A DNA stretch of 64,000 nt, taken from positions 62,001 through 126,000 of the forward strand of contig OX638379.1 in NCBI GenBank assembly GCA_951813605.1, read 5' to 3'. Positions within the stretch are counted from its first letter, which is position 1, and each line of letters starts with the position of its first letter. The stretch is from an uncultured Bryobacterales bacterium. Its GTDB lineage: Bacteria > Acidobacteriota > Terriglobia > Bryobacterales > UBA6623. The notes below the pieces were generated by a model. It saw only the letters and a list, made by a program, of their open reading frames with translations. It was not told the origin of the DNA and ran no database searches. This document shows, one piece after another, positions 56,210 through 64,000 of this stretch. Made by a program: the position numbers and the translations under genes.

Positions 56210-59200
56210 TCAGAAGATAATCTTCAGTCCGAACTGCAAGTTGCGGGGCCTGCCTGCACCACCAATCTGGCCGAAGTTCCGATTGCCGACCTGAGTGTTG
56301 GGTCGACCGAACGCTGGGGTGTTGGACACGTTGAACGCCTCGGCCCGGAACTGCACGGTAAGGCCTTCCTTGATCGAGAACGCCTTGTATATGGCGAAGT
56401 CCACGTTCACCCAGCCTGGTGCCTCGATCAGATTTCGGGCGGCGTTGCCGTATGTGTAGGGTGCATTCCTTTCGAACGCTTCGGTGTCGAACCACCTATC
56501 TAGGGACCGAGTACCGGAGCCTAGCCGCCACTCGCGCAGCCAGTTGGGCCGATTGCCAGTACCTGTGTTGGCAGGATTCCCCCGCACACTGAGATTCGCC
56601 CGACCACCGCTCGATAAGGTCACGATGCTCGCCAGCGTCCAACCGCCAAGCAGAGCGTTTACCGCCGAAGAAGAGTCAGTCAAGAACCTCCGGCCCCGAC
56701 CGAAAGGCAACTGGTAGATCGGACTGGCTACGAATCGATGGGCGAAGTGCTCGTCACTGAGGGCACGCTCTGCGCTAAGCAGGTGGGGATTCTGGGCCCT
56801 CAGGCTGGATGTGCCCCCTACCCCTCCCGCTCCTCGCCCGTCACTGATGTTCTTCGACCAGGTGTAACTCGAAAGCACGCTAATTCCATGGGTCAAGCGC
56901 TTCTCCAGCCGTGTCTGAAGGGCGTGATAGTTGGCGTTCGCAGTGCGTTCGAAGTAGTTCAGAGCCGCAATCGGCCCGATCGTGACACCGTCCGGCGGCA
57001 CCACTATGGATCGAATCGGGCGCCGTCGGTTGACCGCACCCGGGCCCGGGAGAGGGACGTTGATGTCATATGCCCTCGAAAGCCGATTTGATGCCGACCC
57101 TACGTAACCGACTTCAAACAGAGTCTGGGCGGGAAGCTGGTGCTGGATCGAAAAGTTCCACTGCTGCGTGTAGGGCATTGGCAGATCCATGTCGATAGGA
57201 CCGAAGCCGATGTTCCGCGCATTCTGCGGGCTGATCAGGTCCGAAGCCAAGCCTTCGCTCAACTGCAGTGTGGGCTGCACTCGGTCGGTCTGCACCGTGG
57301 CTCGGTAAAAGAACGGCGGGAATGTGGCCAGGACGTTCTTCCAGTTCGTGTTGCCGTAGAAGATCCCGTAACCGGTTCGCACGACAGTCTTCTCCGTCAG
57401 GCGATAGACGATGCCAAGTCGCGGCGCAAGATTGTTCCCGTCCGTATTGACGAGAGCCCGGCTGAATCGCGAACCGTCTTGCATCAGGACAATACGAGGA
57501 TTGGCGCGGTCAGAGAAATCGAGATTCGCGCCGTTATTCATCCGATCCACCCAAGGTGGATGCAATTCGTAACGTAGGCCAAGGTTCAAGGTCAGCCTGG
57601 GAGAGACTCGCCATTCGTCTTGGAAGTAGGCGTCGTAGTAGGGGCGTCTCATGTTTTCCCACACCCAAGTGGAAACGGAAACCTGCGCGCGCGTGGTCGT
57701 GCCGAGCAACAGGTCTGCGGCGGAACTGCCCTCTTTGAGCGTGTCAGAGTTTCTCGTGTAGCCGCCGTCGTACGTGAATACGCCGTGGGCGTTTTGCGAG
57801 TTGTTGAGAAAATGCTGAACCCAACTGAAATTGATTCCGAACTTTAGCGTGTGGTCCCCGCGAATCCATGTGAAATTTGTGATCCATTGTCGATTCTGAC
57901 TTCCGGACTTGTTCGGGATCCACGAACCCAGCCCAATTGTCTGAAGGCCCTGAACGGTGAATTGGGCCATCCCCGGGTCGACAAGTTCCACGCCATTCAA
58001 TCCGAGTTGATCATTGAAATTCACGTCAATAGGAGAGGATCGCAAGGTGAAAATCTTGTTCCAGGCACCCTTCATTTCCATGATGAATGAAGGAGAGAAT
58101 ACACGGTTGTAATTCACGACTAGGTTCTGGCCGTCGTGATCAAAGGGCGTTGCTAGCTGCCCGCCGCCCCACGCTGGCTCTGGCAGGTTGGGAGTCGATC
58201 CTACGTGGTTGCTGGAAAGGCCATATCGAACGAAGAATCGGTCGCTGGCGCCCAGATTATGGTCGACCTTCACGTCCCAGCGGTCGAGGTCCTCCGGTTG
58301 TGGCGGGTTGAAGAGGAAGTTTCGGGTCAGCCCCGGCTTGTTCGCAGTCGGATAGAGACCAAGCACCTTGGCTCCGATCGGGTCGAAGCTTGCCGCGGGA
58401 ACTCGGTTGTCCGGAAAGGGCTGCCGCTGGTTGGTCATTGCATCATACGTTGAGGGATCGTAGATCTTCGTGCCCGGAAGCAACTCGCTAAAGTCCCCTT
58501 GAACCTGCATTGGAGTCGGAATGGTGTTGTTGACCGTTCGGGACTCGCGGATGCGCGTGCCCTCGTAGTCGCCGAAGAAGAACGTCTTGTCCTTGACGAT
58601 GGGACCTCCTACCGCGAATCCGTACTGATTGCGCTTGAAAGGCGGCCTAGGCCGGTCGGGCGGATCGAAGAAGTTCTTTGCGTCCAGTTTTTCGTTCCTC
58701 AGAAACTCGAAGGCGCTCCCGTGCACTCGATTCGTGCCAGACTTCAGGCTTACATTCACGATGGCTCCACCGCCTCGGCCGAATTCTGCCGAATACGAGT
58801 TCGTCGAAAGCTTGAATTCCTGAATGGCGTCGATCGAGGGTTTGATGACTTCGGCGCGACGTGCCTGTCCCGCTCTTTGCATGCTGTTGTTATCCACGCC
58901 ATCCAGCATGAAATTGTTCTGGTTGGCCCTCATGCCACTGGCACTGAAGGTGTTGAAGCGGCCAAAGGGAACCGCGCCGGCACCGGCGGAAAGCAGCGCC
59001 AACTGGATGTAGTCCCGTCCGTTGAGCGGAAGGTCCACAATCTTCTGGTTGTCGATCACTTGGCCCTGGGCTGGCGTCGCCGTCTCCAGGAGCGGCGCGG
59101 CCGCCGTGACCGTCACCTCTTCGGTTACGGCACCGATGTCCATGGTGAAGTTGATGCGGGCCGGCAGCCCGGCGTACAGCGTGATGCCGGTTTGAGTGAT

Positions 59201-59335
59201 TGGTCGAAAGCCCTCTTTCACCAAGTTGATTTGGTAGTCTCCCGGTTGCAGCAGAGGAACGACAAAGTATCCCTGTTCATTGGAAGTGGTCGTTCGCTCG
59301 ACGCCGGTATCAAGATGAGTGACGGTAATCGCCAC
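56210..59335 (-). CDS. TonB-dependent receptor, Oar-like, with carboxypeptidase-regulatory domain (body of an interrupted gene)
   Basis: A 1041-codon frame encoding the outer-membrane receptor. The N-terminal regulatory-like beta domain (FVVPLLQPGDYQINLVKEGF) is followed by the plug (IVDLPLNGRDYIQLALLSAG, FMLDGVDNNSM), then a long beta-barrel ending in the aromatic-terminated strand NLQFGLKIIF. This acidobacterial type imports large substrates, often saccharides or peptides. The frame opens at a GTG codon and lacks the signal peptide, which lies upstream behind an in-frame TAG. Confidence 0.85.
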   Translation of the reverse strand: MAITVTHLDTGVERTTTSNEQGYFVVPLLQPGDYQINLVKEGFRPITQTGITLYAGLPARINFTMDIGAVTEEVTVTAAAPLLETATPAQGQVIDNQKIVDLPLNGRDYIQLALLSAGAGAVPFGRFNTFSASGMRANQNNFMLDGVDNNSMQRAGQARRAEVIKPSIDAIQEFKLSTNSYSAEFGRGGGAIVNVSLKSGTNRVHGSAFEFLRNEKLDAKNFFDPPDRPRPPFKRNQYGFAVGGPIVKDKTFFFGDYEGTRIRESRTVNNTIPTPMQVQGDFSELLPGTKIYDPSTYDAMTNQRQPFPDNRVPAASFDPIGAKVLGLYPTANKPGLTRNFLFNPPQPEDLDRWDVKVDHNLGASDRFFVRYGLSSNHVGSTPNLPEPAWGGGQLATPFDHDGQNLVVNYNRVFSPSFIMEMKGAWNKIFTLRSSPIDVNFNDQLGLNGVELVDPGMAQFTVQGLQTIGLGSWIPNKSGSQNRQWITNFTWIRGDHTLKFGINFSWVQHFLNNSQNAHGVFTYDGGYTRNSDTLKEGSSAADLLLGTTTRAQVSVSTWVWENMRRPYYDAYFQDEWRVSPRLTLNLGLRYELHPPWVDRMNNGANLDFSDRANPRIVLMQDGSRFSRALVNTDGNNLAPRLGIVYRLTEKTVVRTGYGIFYGNTNWKNVLATFPPFFYRATVQTDRVQPTLQLSEGLASDLISPQNARNIGFGPIDMDLPMPYTQQWNFSIQHQLPAQTLFEVGYVGSASNRLSRAYDINVPLPGPGAVNRRRPIRSIVVPPDGVTIGPIAALNYFERTANANYHALQTRLEKRLTHGISVLSSYTWSKNISDGRGAGGVGGTSSLRAQNPHLLSAERALSDEHFAHRFVASPIYQLPFGRGRRFLTDSSSAVNALLGGWTLASIVTLSSGGRANLSVRGNPANTGTGNRPNWLREWRLGSGTRSLDRWFDTEAFERNAPYTYGNAARNLIEAPGWVNVDFAIYKAFSIKEGLTVQFRAEAFNVSNTPAFGRPNTQVGNRNFGQIGGAGRPRNLQFGLKIIF

Positions 59336-59467
59336 GTCGGGAATTGTGGCGGCCGTCTAGTCGTTTACCGTTCCGCCAAGCTCGGCATCCGTTTGGGCCC
59401 AACACAGTGAGCCGAAGACGAGCAGAGTTGCCGAAAAACGAATTGTGTGCCAAAGTTGCGCGCTCAT
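59336..59467 (-). pseudogene. Detached signal-peptide start of the TonB receptor, ending in in-frame TAG
   Basis: ATG 59467, preceded by GGGAGG, begins MSAQLWHTIRFSATLLVFGS, then LCWAQTDAELGGTVND, and meets TAG at 59357-59359. In the same frame the receptor domain resumes at once (TAATIPDVAITVTH), so one base change has cut the gene. Full length would be about 1085 aa. Confidence 0.75.
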
Positions 59468-59669
59468 GACCAATCCTCCCGTTTCAGCCGGGATTCCGCT
59501 TCACTGCGCTCCCGGCGGCTCTATTGTACGTCCGAGTTGGGCTTCCCGTAACTCTTTTTCGGCTGGTGTCTTTTTGGGCTGGGGTTTGTCAAACCCGACC
59601 TAAGTCAGCCGCTTGTTCTGACGAGAAGAGGGGGTACCACGCGAGGGACTGCCTCTGTACAAACCAGGT

Positions 59670-59706
59670 GGATGGGTAACAGCCCAGACCGAGCGGACGG
59701 GTAACA
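59670..59706. repeat. Direct repeat resembling insertion-sequence ends
   Basis: GGATGGGTAACA (59670) and GGACGGGTAACA (59695) lie 25 bp apart. GGGTAACA-type strings are familiar at IS481-type ends; no transposase gene is present, so this may be an end scar. The rest of 59468-59967 holds nothing recognised. Confidence 0.35.
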
Positions 59707-59967
59707 CTTCGGCGTATTTCGAAGGAGGTCTGTCCACTGCGCGAGGCACAGAGATTCATTGAGGACTAGCTGGCGGGGGCAAGTAGCAACGATTTGCCGG
59801 ACCCATCAGACCAGTCGGAAGACGGACTACACATTGATGGAGCGATTCCAGGCACGTCCACCACGGTCAAGTGCGGCATTCTCACCGAATGGCCGGATTC
59901 CACGACTGGGCCCATCTTCGGCCTAAGACAGGCTCGTGAGCCTGCGGCATGTTCGTCCCGTATAGAA

Positions 59968-60445
59968 TCATCTCGCTTCGGCTGCGGCTTCAAGCGTGGC
60001 AATGTCGATTTTCTTCATCTGCATGAGAGCGGCCCATATCATTGCGCTGCGACACCGGTAGCAGTTCGACGGACCGCTTCGGCACGATCTGCCAAGAAAG
60101 TCCGATGCGATCCTTCAGCCAGCCGCACTGACTCTCCGCCCCGCCATCGGCGGTGAGCGCTGACCACAACCGGTCGGTTTCCGCCTGGTCCTCCGCGGAG
60201 ACAGAGATCGACACTGCTTCGTCGAGGGTGAAGTACGTAACCTCATTGAGTGCCTGAAAAGGCGCTCCAGCGAGGGTGAACTCGACCGCCAGTACCTTGC
60301 GGGCATCGGCCCATTCGTGGCCTTCGGGATAGTATTCGACACTCTCGATCCGACTGCCGGATAGAAGGGGGCAGTAGAATTCGGCCGCCGTGAGAGCCTG
60401 GTCGTGGAACGAAAGAAAGGTGCGGACCTTGGGTTGGACCGTAAT
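59968..60445 (-). pseudogene. VOC/PhnB-like protein with ATT at start position and C-terminal frameshift
   Basis: A good ribosome site GGAGGAACTGCA precedes ATT (60443-60445) where ATG is expected, then TVQPKVRTFLSFHDQALTAAE and GLSWQIVPKRSVELL, typical of the 3-demethylubiquinone methyltransferase-like VOC family. Near the end the proper tail MQMKKIDIATLEAAAEAR lies in a different frame (stop at 59968), while the original frame stops at 59990. Either both lesions inactivate it, or ATT is used and a shortened product is made. Confidence 0.55.
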
Positions 60446-60457
60446 TGCAGTTCCTCC

Positions 60458-60970
60458 TCACGCCTCGGCTTTCGAGCCCTCGTAGCTCAGCATCCAGGGC
60501 GTGCCGTAGCGGTCGATGAACATGGTGAAGCGTTCGGCCCAGAGAGTCTCGGCGGGCGGCATGAACACCGCCTTGGCGTCCCTTGCGAGTGCAGCGAAAA
60601 TGCGGTCGAACTCTGCAGGGGAGGACGGTGCGATCGACACCGAAAAGCCCTGCGGCTTGCTGTACCTGTCCTCTGGCGCGTCCGACGCCATGAGCATGGA
60701 GTCGGCGATCCGGATAGTTATGTGCATTACGAGTTTGTCGCCTTCCGGCAGGCGGCTTTCCGGGCCCGGCGCTTCCGAATTGCGGACCAATCTCTCGATC
60801 GTGCCCCGCAGGGTTTCGGCGTAATGGGTCATTGCCTCCAAGCAGTTGCCCTTGAAGAAGAGATATGGGGTCGGTTGAATTCTTCGTATCCTTGTGCGCG
60901 GATCGGGGCAAGCGTTTTGGCCAGCGCCTCGAGGTGGTTGCTGCCTCGCCCTACCCCAGTGAGAGCCCAT
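60458..60970 (-). CDS. VOC/PhnB-like family protein
   Basis: 170 aa in the frame from ATG 60970, but family similarity begins at RRIQPTPYLFFKGNC around residue 30, and the first 30 residues are Arg-rich and doubtful. The core contains LVMHITIRIADSMLMASDAP, FDRIFAALARDAKAVFMP and RFTMFIDRYGTPWMLSYEG, typical of PhnB-like vicinal oxygen chelate proteins. Followed 12 bp later by a broken paralogue. Function unknown. Confidence 0.7.
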   Translation of the reverse strand: MGSHWGRARQQPPRGAGQNACPDPRTRIRRIQPTPYLFFKGNCLEAMTHYAETLRGTIERLVRNSEAPGPESRLPEGDKLVMHITIRIADSMLMASDAPEDRYSKPQGFSVSIAPSSPAEFDRIFAALARDAKAVFMPPAETLWAERFTMFIDRYGTPWMLSYEGSKAEA

Positions 60971-61080
60971 CCTTGCATGATCCTTGAGTGGGGTTCATCT
61001 CAGGCCTAGCGATCCCTCACACTTGACGCAGGTGCCGAGTGTACAGTGGACCGGCATTCTGCACCTCCGTGCAAAGTCGG

Positions 61081-61560
61081 TCAATGGCCACGCAGCGTTT
61101 GCATCCCGAGCACCATCGTCTGCAGGCGCATGAAAGCCCGCCAGAGCACCTCGTTGCCTAGATAGGGCTGCCGCTTGCTGGGCCCCCAACCCACCATGCG
61201 AGCCGGTAACGCCACCCGACTGCGGATGTCGGTCGCGAACGGTTTCCCGCGCTCCGCCGGCGGCCGCACCTGACGGCGCTCGACGAATGCCCCGATCATC
61301 TCCCGCTCGTCTTCGGTCAGCAAGTCCTCCGCCAGCGGCTCCGGCTCCAGTACCCGCACCAGCCACACCGGCAGCGGCCAGGCCCCTTTTGCTCCTCCGG
61401 GGGCAGCAGCTCCACCTTCGCGATCCGCACCTCCGTCCTCGCCGTGCGCTTCTTCCAGGCCCGATTGCCCCCTGCGAGTCGATCTCCAGCGGGCGATCCC
61501 GCAGCACCGGCTCCACGAAGTCCAGGTGCGCCTCCACCGCCCGCACCCGCGTGTCCCCCA
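61081..61560 (-). pseudogene. IS4-family (Tn5-like) transposase remnant, two frameshifts
   Basis: Read through three frames, the minus strand gives RAVEAHLDFVEPVLRDRPLE, then RTARTEVRIAKVELLPPE, then AWPLPVWLVRVLEPEPLAED and LLTEDEREMIGAFVERRQVR, ending GNEVLWRAFMRLQTMVLGM and TAG-free TGA at 61081. This is the C-terminal half of an IS4/Tn5-like transposase, broken. Confidence 0.6.
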
Positions 61561-61690
61561 GACATCCGAGCTGGGTGGTGCTGCTGGCGCGCATCGCGGG
61601 CTGGCAATCCTCGACTCGGCGCCCCTTGCCGGGCAACGAGGTCTTGTGGCGGGCCATTGTGCGGAACAAGCAGGTGTGCGAGACTCGGTT
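61556..61690 (+). pseudogene. Second IS4-like transposase fragment, inverted
   Basis: SWVVLLARIAGWQSSTRRPL and PGNEVLWRAIVRNK on the plus strand match the C-terminal motif of the fragment to the left, which is on the opposite strand; the two meet head to head near 61556. No start or complete domain. Confidence 0.5.
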
Positions 61691-61794
61691 GGCAAACCTC
61701 CGCACTGGGCATCTCAGAGCAAGCAAACTACTGCACCACGAGACCCATTGCATGTTTGATGCCAATTGATCACGGATGGGAGCAGCGAGCGATA

Positions 61795-62739
61795 ATGTGG
61801 CCGCTCGATAGCACCGGCAGGTATGAAGTAGTCTCCAAGACTGATCGTCACGGCAGGCCACTGCGTACAGTTATCTGCATGGATACGGGGTTGGTTCGCA
61901 ACGACCCAGTGCCGGACGACGCCGAGCTCGCGCACTTTTACGCCGAGGACTACCGCATACGCTACAAGGGCGCTCGGAAGCCTCGTCGCCGCCAGGTTCT
62001 TCGCAATTTTCGACGTGCGGCGATTTATGTGCGTACTTATCGGGATTTGTTGGAACGCACAAGTCGCGTGTTGGATGTAGGAGCCGGCTCTGGTGAGTTC
62101 GCTTTCCTGATGATGTGGCTCGGCAAGACCGTCACAGGAATCGAGCCCAATGTCGACTACGCGGCCTATTGTAGAGACGAACTTGGACTGGATGTACGCA
62201 CCTTCCATCTTGCCCACGACCTGTTCCTGCCTGGGCAGTTCGACCTGATTCGCATGAACCATGTATTGGAACATCTAAACAACCCGGTAAGATATCTCGG
62301 CGAGATCGCCAACTGGCTTGCGCCGGATGGGCTGCTGTACGTCGAAGTGCCCAACATTGAAGCCGATTGTCGCAGCAAGTCGCGCGGCCGCATGTTCCAC
62401 TACGCCCATATCTTCAACTTCAATCCGTGGACCTTGCGCGCCTGCGCGGGTCTGGCTGGCCTGGCCGAAGCGCCAGAGACCGCACAGAAGTCAGCGGGGA
62501 CCACAGGCGCTTTCTTCCGCAAGGATGCCGCAGCCGCCCAGTCCACTAAGGTCGAGAATCCACAGAACGCTCACAAAGTGAGGACATTGATCCGTGCGCA
62601 TTATGGAGGTGCTTTCAGCAAGGGAAAGGCGGCCAAGCCGATTCGCAAACTCGTCGCCCGAGTCGAAGAGAGTCTGACGGGGCTGGTCTTGGGTTCGCCG
62701 GCCTCTATCGGGGAGAATGTGGCGCGCAGTCTCCAATGA
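61795..62739 (+). CDS. Class I SAM-dependent methyltransferase
   Basis: About 314 aa from ATG 61795 (MWPLDSTGRYEVV); ATG 61759 is also in frame. SAM motif I is RVLDVGAGSGEFAFLM, with GIEPNVDY and FDLIRMNHVLEHLNNPVRYL further on. The sequence before motif I (RPLRTVICMDTGLVRNDPVP, ELAHFYAEDYRIRYKG) resembles sugar-modifying methyltransferases of capsule or LPS clusters, which normally begin with a four-Cys zinc ribbon; only one of those Cys remains here. It is flanked by transposase fragments, so likely transferred. Confidence 0.8.
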   Translation: MWPLDSTGRYEVVSKTDRHGRPLRTVICMDTGLVRNDPVPDDAELAHFYAEDYRIRYKGARKPRRRQVLRNFRRAAIYVRTYRDLLERTSRVLDVGAGSGEFAFLMMWLGKTVTGIEPNVDYAAYCRDELGLDVRTFHLAHDLFLPGQFDLIRMNHVLEHLNNPVRYLGEIANWLAPDGLLYVEVPNIEADCRSKSRGRMFHYAHIFNFNPWTLRACAGLAGLAEAPETAQKSAGTTGAFFRKDAAAAQSTKVENPQNAHKVRTLIRAHYGGAFSKGKAAKPIRKLVARVEESLTGLVLGSPASIGENVARSLQ

Positions 62740-63189
62740 GGCGACAGGAAGATGGTCGGCGCGCTCCTGAAGCTCGCGTTGCACGCCGGTACGGACGATA
62801 CCGTCGGCAAGTCTCCGGTAGGGACTGTTGGCCGAAACGTCGAGACAGCCTGTGTCGTGACCACGCCATCACACGGGTGACGAAACATCGCCGCCAGAAA
62901 TGCTATTGCGCCGGCAATCGTGCTTCCTACAATGACCAACGGAAGCCGTGCAACGGGTCCGGAACTGTTCCCTCACAAGCGCGGCGAACGCTGCCTCTCA
63001 GGCGCCGCTCGGTCTAAGCCGTTTAAATCGAACGGCAAACAGCCCCGGGTCCTACTGGCATGGACAATCGCGCCCTTTACGCCATTCGGCGGATTGCGTG
63101 TCACACCCGACGCACCGATGGTGCACTTCCCAACAGCGCACAAATTAGCGAAACGCCGGTTCAACCTGGCGCGGCATGCGCGGGACGCC
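62740..63189. other. Intergenic region, no gene recognised
   Basis: About 450 bp between the methyltransferase and a transposase tail. Open frames on both strands are without recognisable motifs. Confidence 0.35.
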
Positions 63190-63453
63190 CTGGAGACGCC
63201 GGCGGAAGACTTGAGGACTGAGGACGAGCGGGAGATGATCGGGGCGTTCGTCGTGCGCCGTCAGCTGCGGCCGCCCACGAAGCGCGGAAAACCGTTCGGT
63301 ACGGACATCCGCAGTTGGGTGGTGTTGCTGGCTCGCATGGTGGGCTGGCGGCTCAGCAAGCGGCAGCCCGATCCCGGCAACGAGGTACTCTGGGGTCCGG
63401 CCGTCGACACGGTAGCGGCGTTGCATCGGCGGAAGACGGTGATGACTGTGTGA
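63190..63453 (+). pseudogene. Third IS4-like transposase C-terminal remnant
   Basis: LETPAEDLRTEDEREMIGAF, then SWVVLLARMVGWRLSKRQPD and PGNEVLWGPAVDTVAALH: the same C-terminal region as the two fragments near 61 kb, here on the plus strand and with a scrambled last 15 residues. No upstream half is present. Confidence 0.6.
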
Positions 63454-63509
63454 GGCGGGGTACGGCTCGAGGAGGCCAATCCCCACCAGCAATGATCGAA
63501 TGCCCTCGG

Positions 63510-63716
63510 TCAGTGGTTCGATTTCTCTTTTCCGGCCTTGAGATCGTCGGATTCTTCTTCGGATTTGCCAGACATCGACTTGGCGCCCTCGGTTCGGTCC
63601 CAGGACATGGTCTCCTGCATGAGCATTGGTGTCAGTCCAGCGGACTTCTGCCCCACGTCACTCTTGCAGAACGAAAGCAACCCGCGGCGCTCCTCAGCCG
63701 TGTAGTGCTTCGTCAT
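63510..63716 (-). CDS. Small hypothetical protein
   Basis: 68 aa from ATG 63716, in an ATGA overlap with the stop of the small frame upstream. Sequence MTKHYTAEERRGLLSFCKSD and a charged Lys/Ser/Glu tail. No family recognised; it may be the detached C-terminal part of the broken gene upstream. Confidence 0.3.
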   Translation of the reverse strand: MTKHYTAEERRGLLSFCKSDVGQKSAGLTPMLMQETMSWDRTEGAKSMSGKSEEESDDLKAGKEKSNH

Positions 63717-64000
63717 GAACTCTGGAACCTCTGCATCAGCTCGGGTTCCAGAATCAATACCTCCCAGCGCATTAGTTTGTGAATTCGGGCAGCAACTTCT
63801 GGGCTCATGTTCGGAGCCATGTCCCTGAATACCTCGATGACCTGGCTTGCTGACCGTTCCGTCGTCTCGGCCATCAGGTCGTCTCGGCCATCAGCTTGTT
63901 CAGCTACTGGAGTTCGAAAAGCTCGGCGACGATCTCCTCGCGAGGAGTCTCGGCCGCACGTGCGGTTGACGACTACGCGACGAGCGCGATTGCGACAGTG
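63713..64000 (-). pseudogene. Broken gene at right window edge
   Basis: Coding-like text EIVAELFELQ is followed by TAG (63904-63906), then LNKLMAETT, a 17-bp tandem duplication that shifts the frame, and RSASQVIEVFRDMAP ... LILEPELMQRFQSS with its stop at 63713. An intact 53-codon frame (63713-63874) starts in the second repeat copy. Family not recognised; it continues past the window edge. Confidence 0.35.
63861..63894. repeat. Perfect 17-bp tandem duplication
   Basis: GTCGTCTCGGCCATCAG occurs twice back to back (63861-63877, 63878-63894). Its length is not a multiple of three, so it shifts the reading frame of the minus-strand gene. Confidence 0.85.

Noticed and set aside
59357..59359. In-frame TAG as pyrrolysine
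   Set aside because: No pyl genes seen and no reason for pyrrolysine in the junction before a receptor domain.
61444..61794. Upstream extension of the methyltransferase
   Set aside because: It runs through transposase debris; the domain begins after 61795.

Overview
The window is a high-GC bacterial chromosome segment, most likely from an Acidobacteriota bacterium of the Bryobacterales/Solibacteres type. This is inferred from gene content. It has a VWFA-related protein of the acidobacterial kind, an Oar-like TonB receptor with an N-terminal carboxypeptidase-regulatory domain, a large PVC-type CxxCH cytochrome fused to HEAT repeats, and many secreted enzymes with Tat-like or Sec signals. No rRNA gene or CRISPR array was seen; the only tRNA recognised is tRNA-Ala(GGC).

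From 0 to 28 kb the genes are mostly core. They comprise a TPR protein cut by the window edge, an amidohydrolase, fabH, an Rrf2 regulator with cysK, lipA-lnt-prfB (prfB carries the classic +1 programmed frameshift), an exported alpha/beta hydrolase, and a complete aa3-type cytochrome oxidase operon on the minus strand. These are followed by an ECF sigma / anti-sigma / exported protein operon joined by ATGA overlaps, an aminotransferase with an exported isoaspartyl methyltransferase, a DMT permease, a TIM-barrel isomerase, a CoA-binding protein, a solitary D12 adenine methylase in an AT-richer stretch, and selB.

From 28 to 48 kb there is a VWA protein, then a four-gene cassette: a Tat-signal enolase-superfamily dehydratase resembling L-rhamnonate dehydratase, a Tat-like-signal DHDPS-fold lyase, a small membrane protein and an FG-GAP propeller. 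This looks like an extracytoplasmic sugar-acid route and is the most interesting gene set here, although its function is inference. Next come an SDR epimerase, aspS, a gamma-carbonic anhydrase, fabV, an LEA-like helical protein, moaB, a lipoprotein, hemL, recJ, lysS, a zinc ribbon, a glycoside-hydrolase-like protein and the tRNA.

From 48 to 64 kb the segment is accessory and decaying. An SGNH-like protein and the PVC-type cytochrome are coupled by a GTGA overlap. An IS6-family element lies about 60 bp upstream of them, abutting the 3' end of a second, diverged IS6 copy in inverted orientation. Beyond that, several genes carry visible lesions: a membrane protein beside an XRE regulator (A-run frameshift plus in-frame TGA), a TonB receptor (in-frame TAG after its signal peptide), a VOC protein (ATT at the start position plus a C-terminal frameshift), three IS4-like transposase tails, and a gene at the right edge broken by TAG and a 17-bp tandem duplication. 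A sugar-type methyltransferase sits between the transposase tails.
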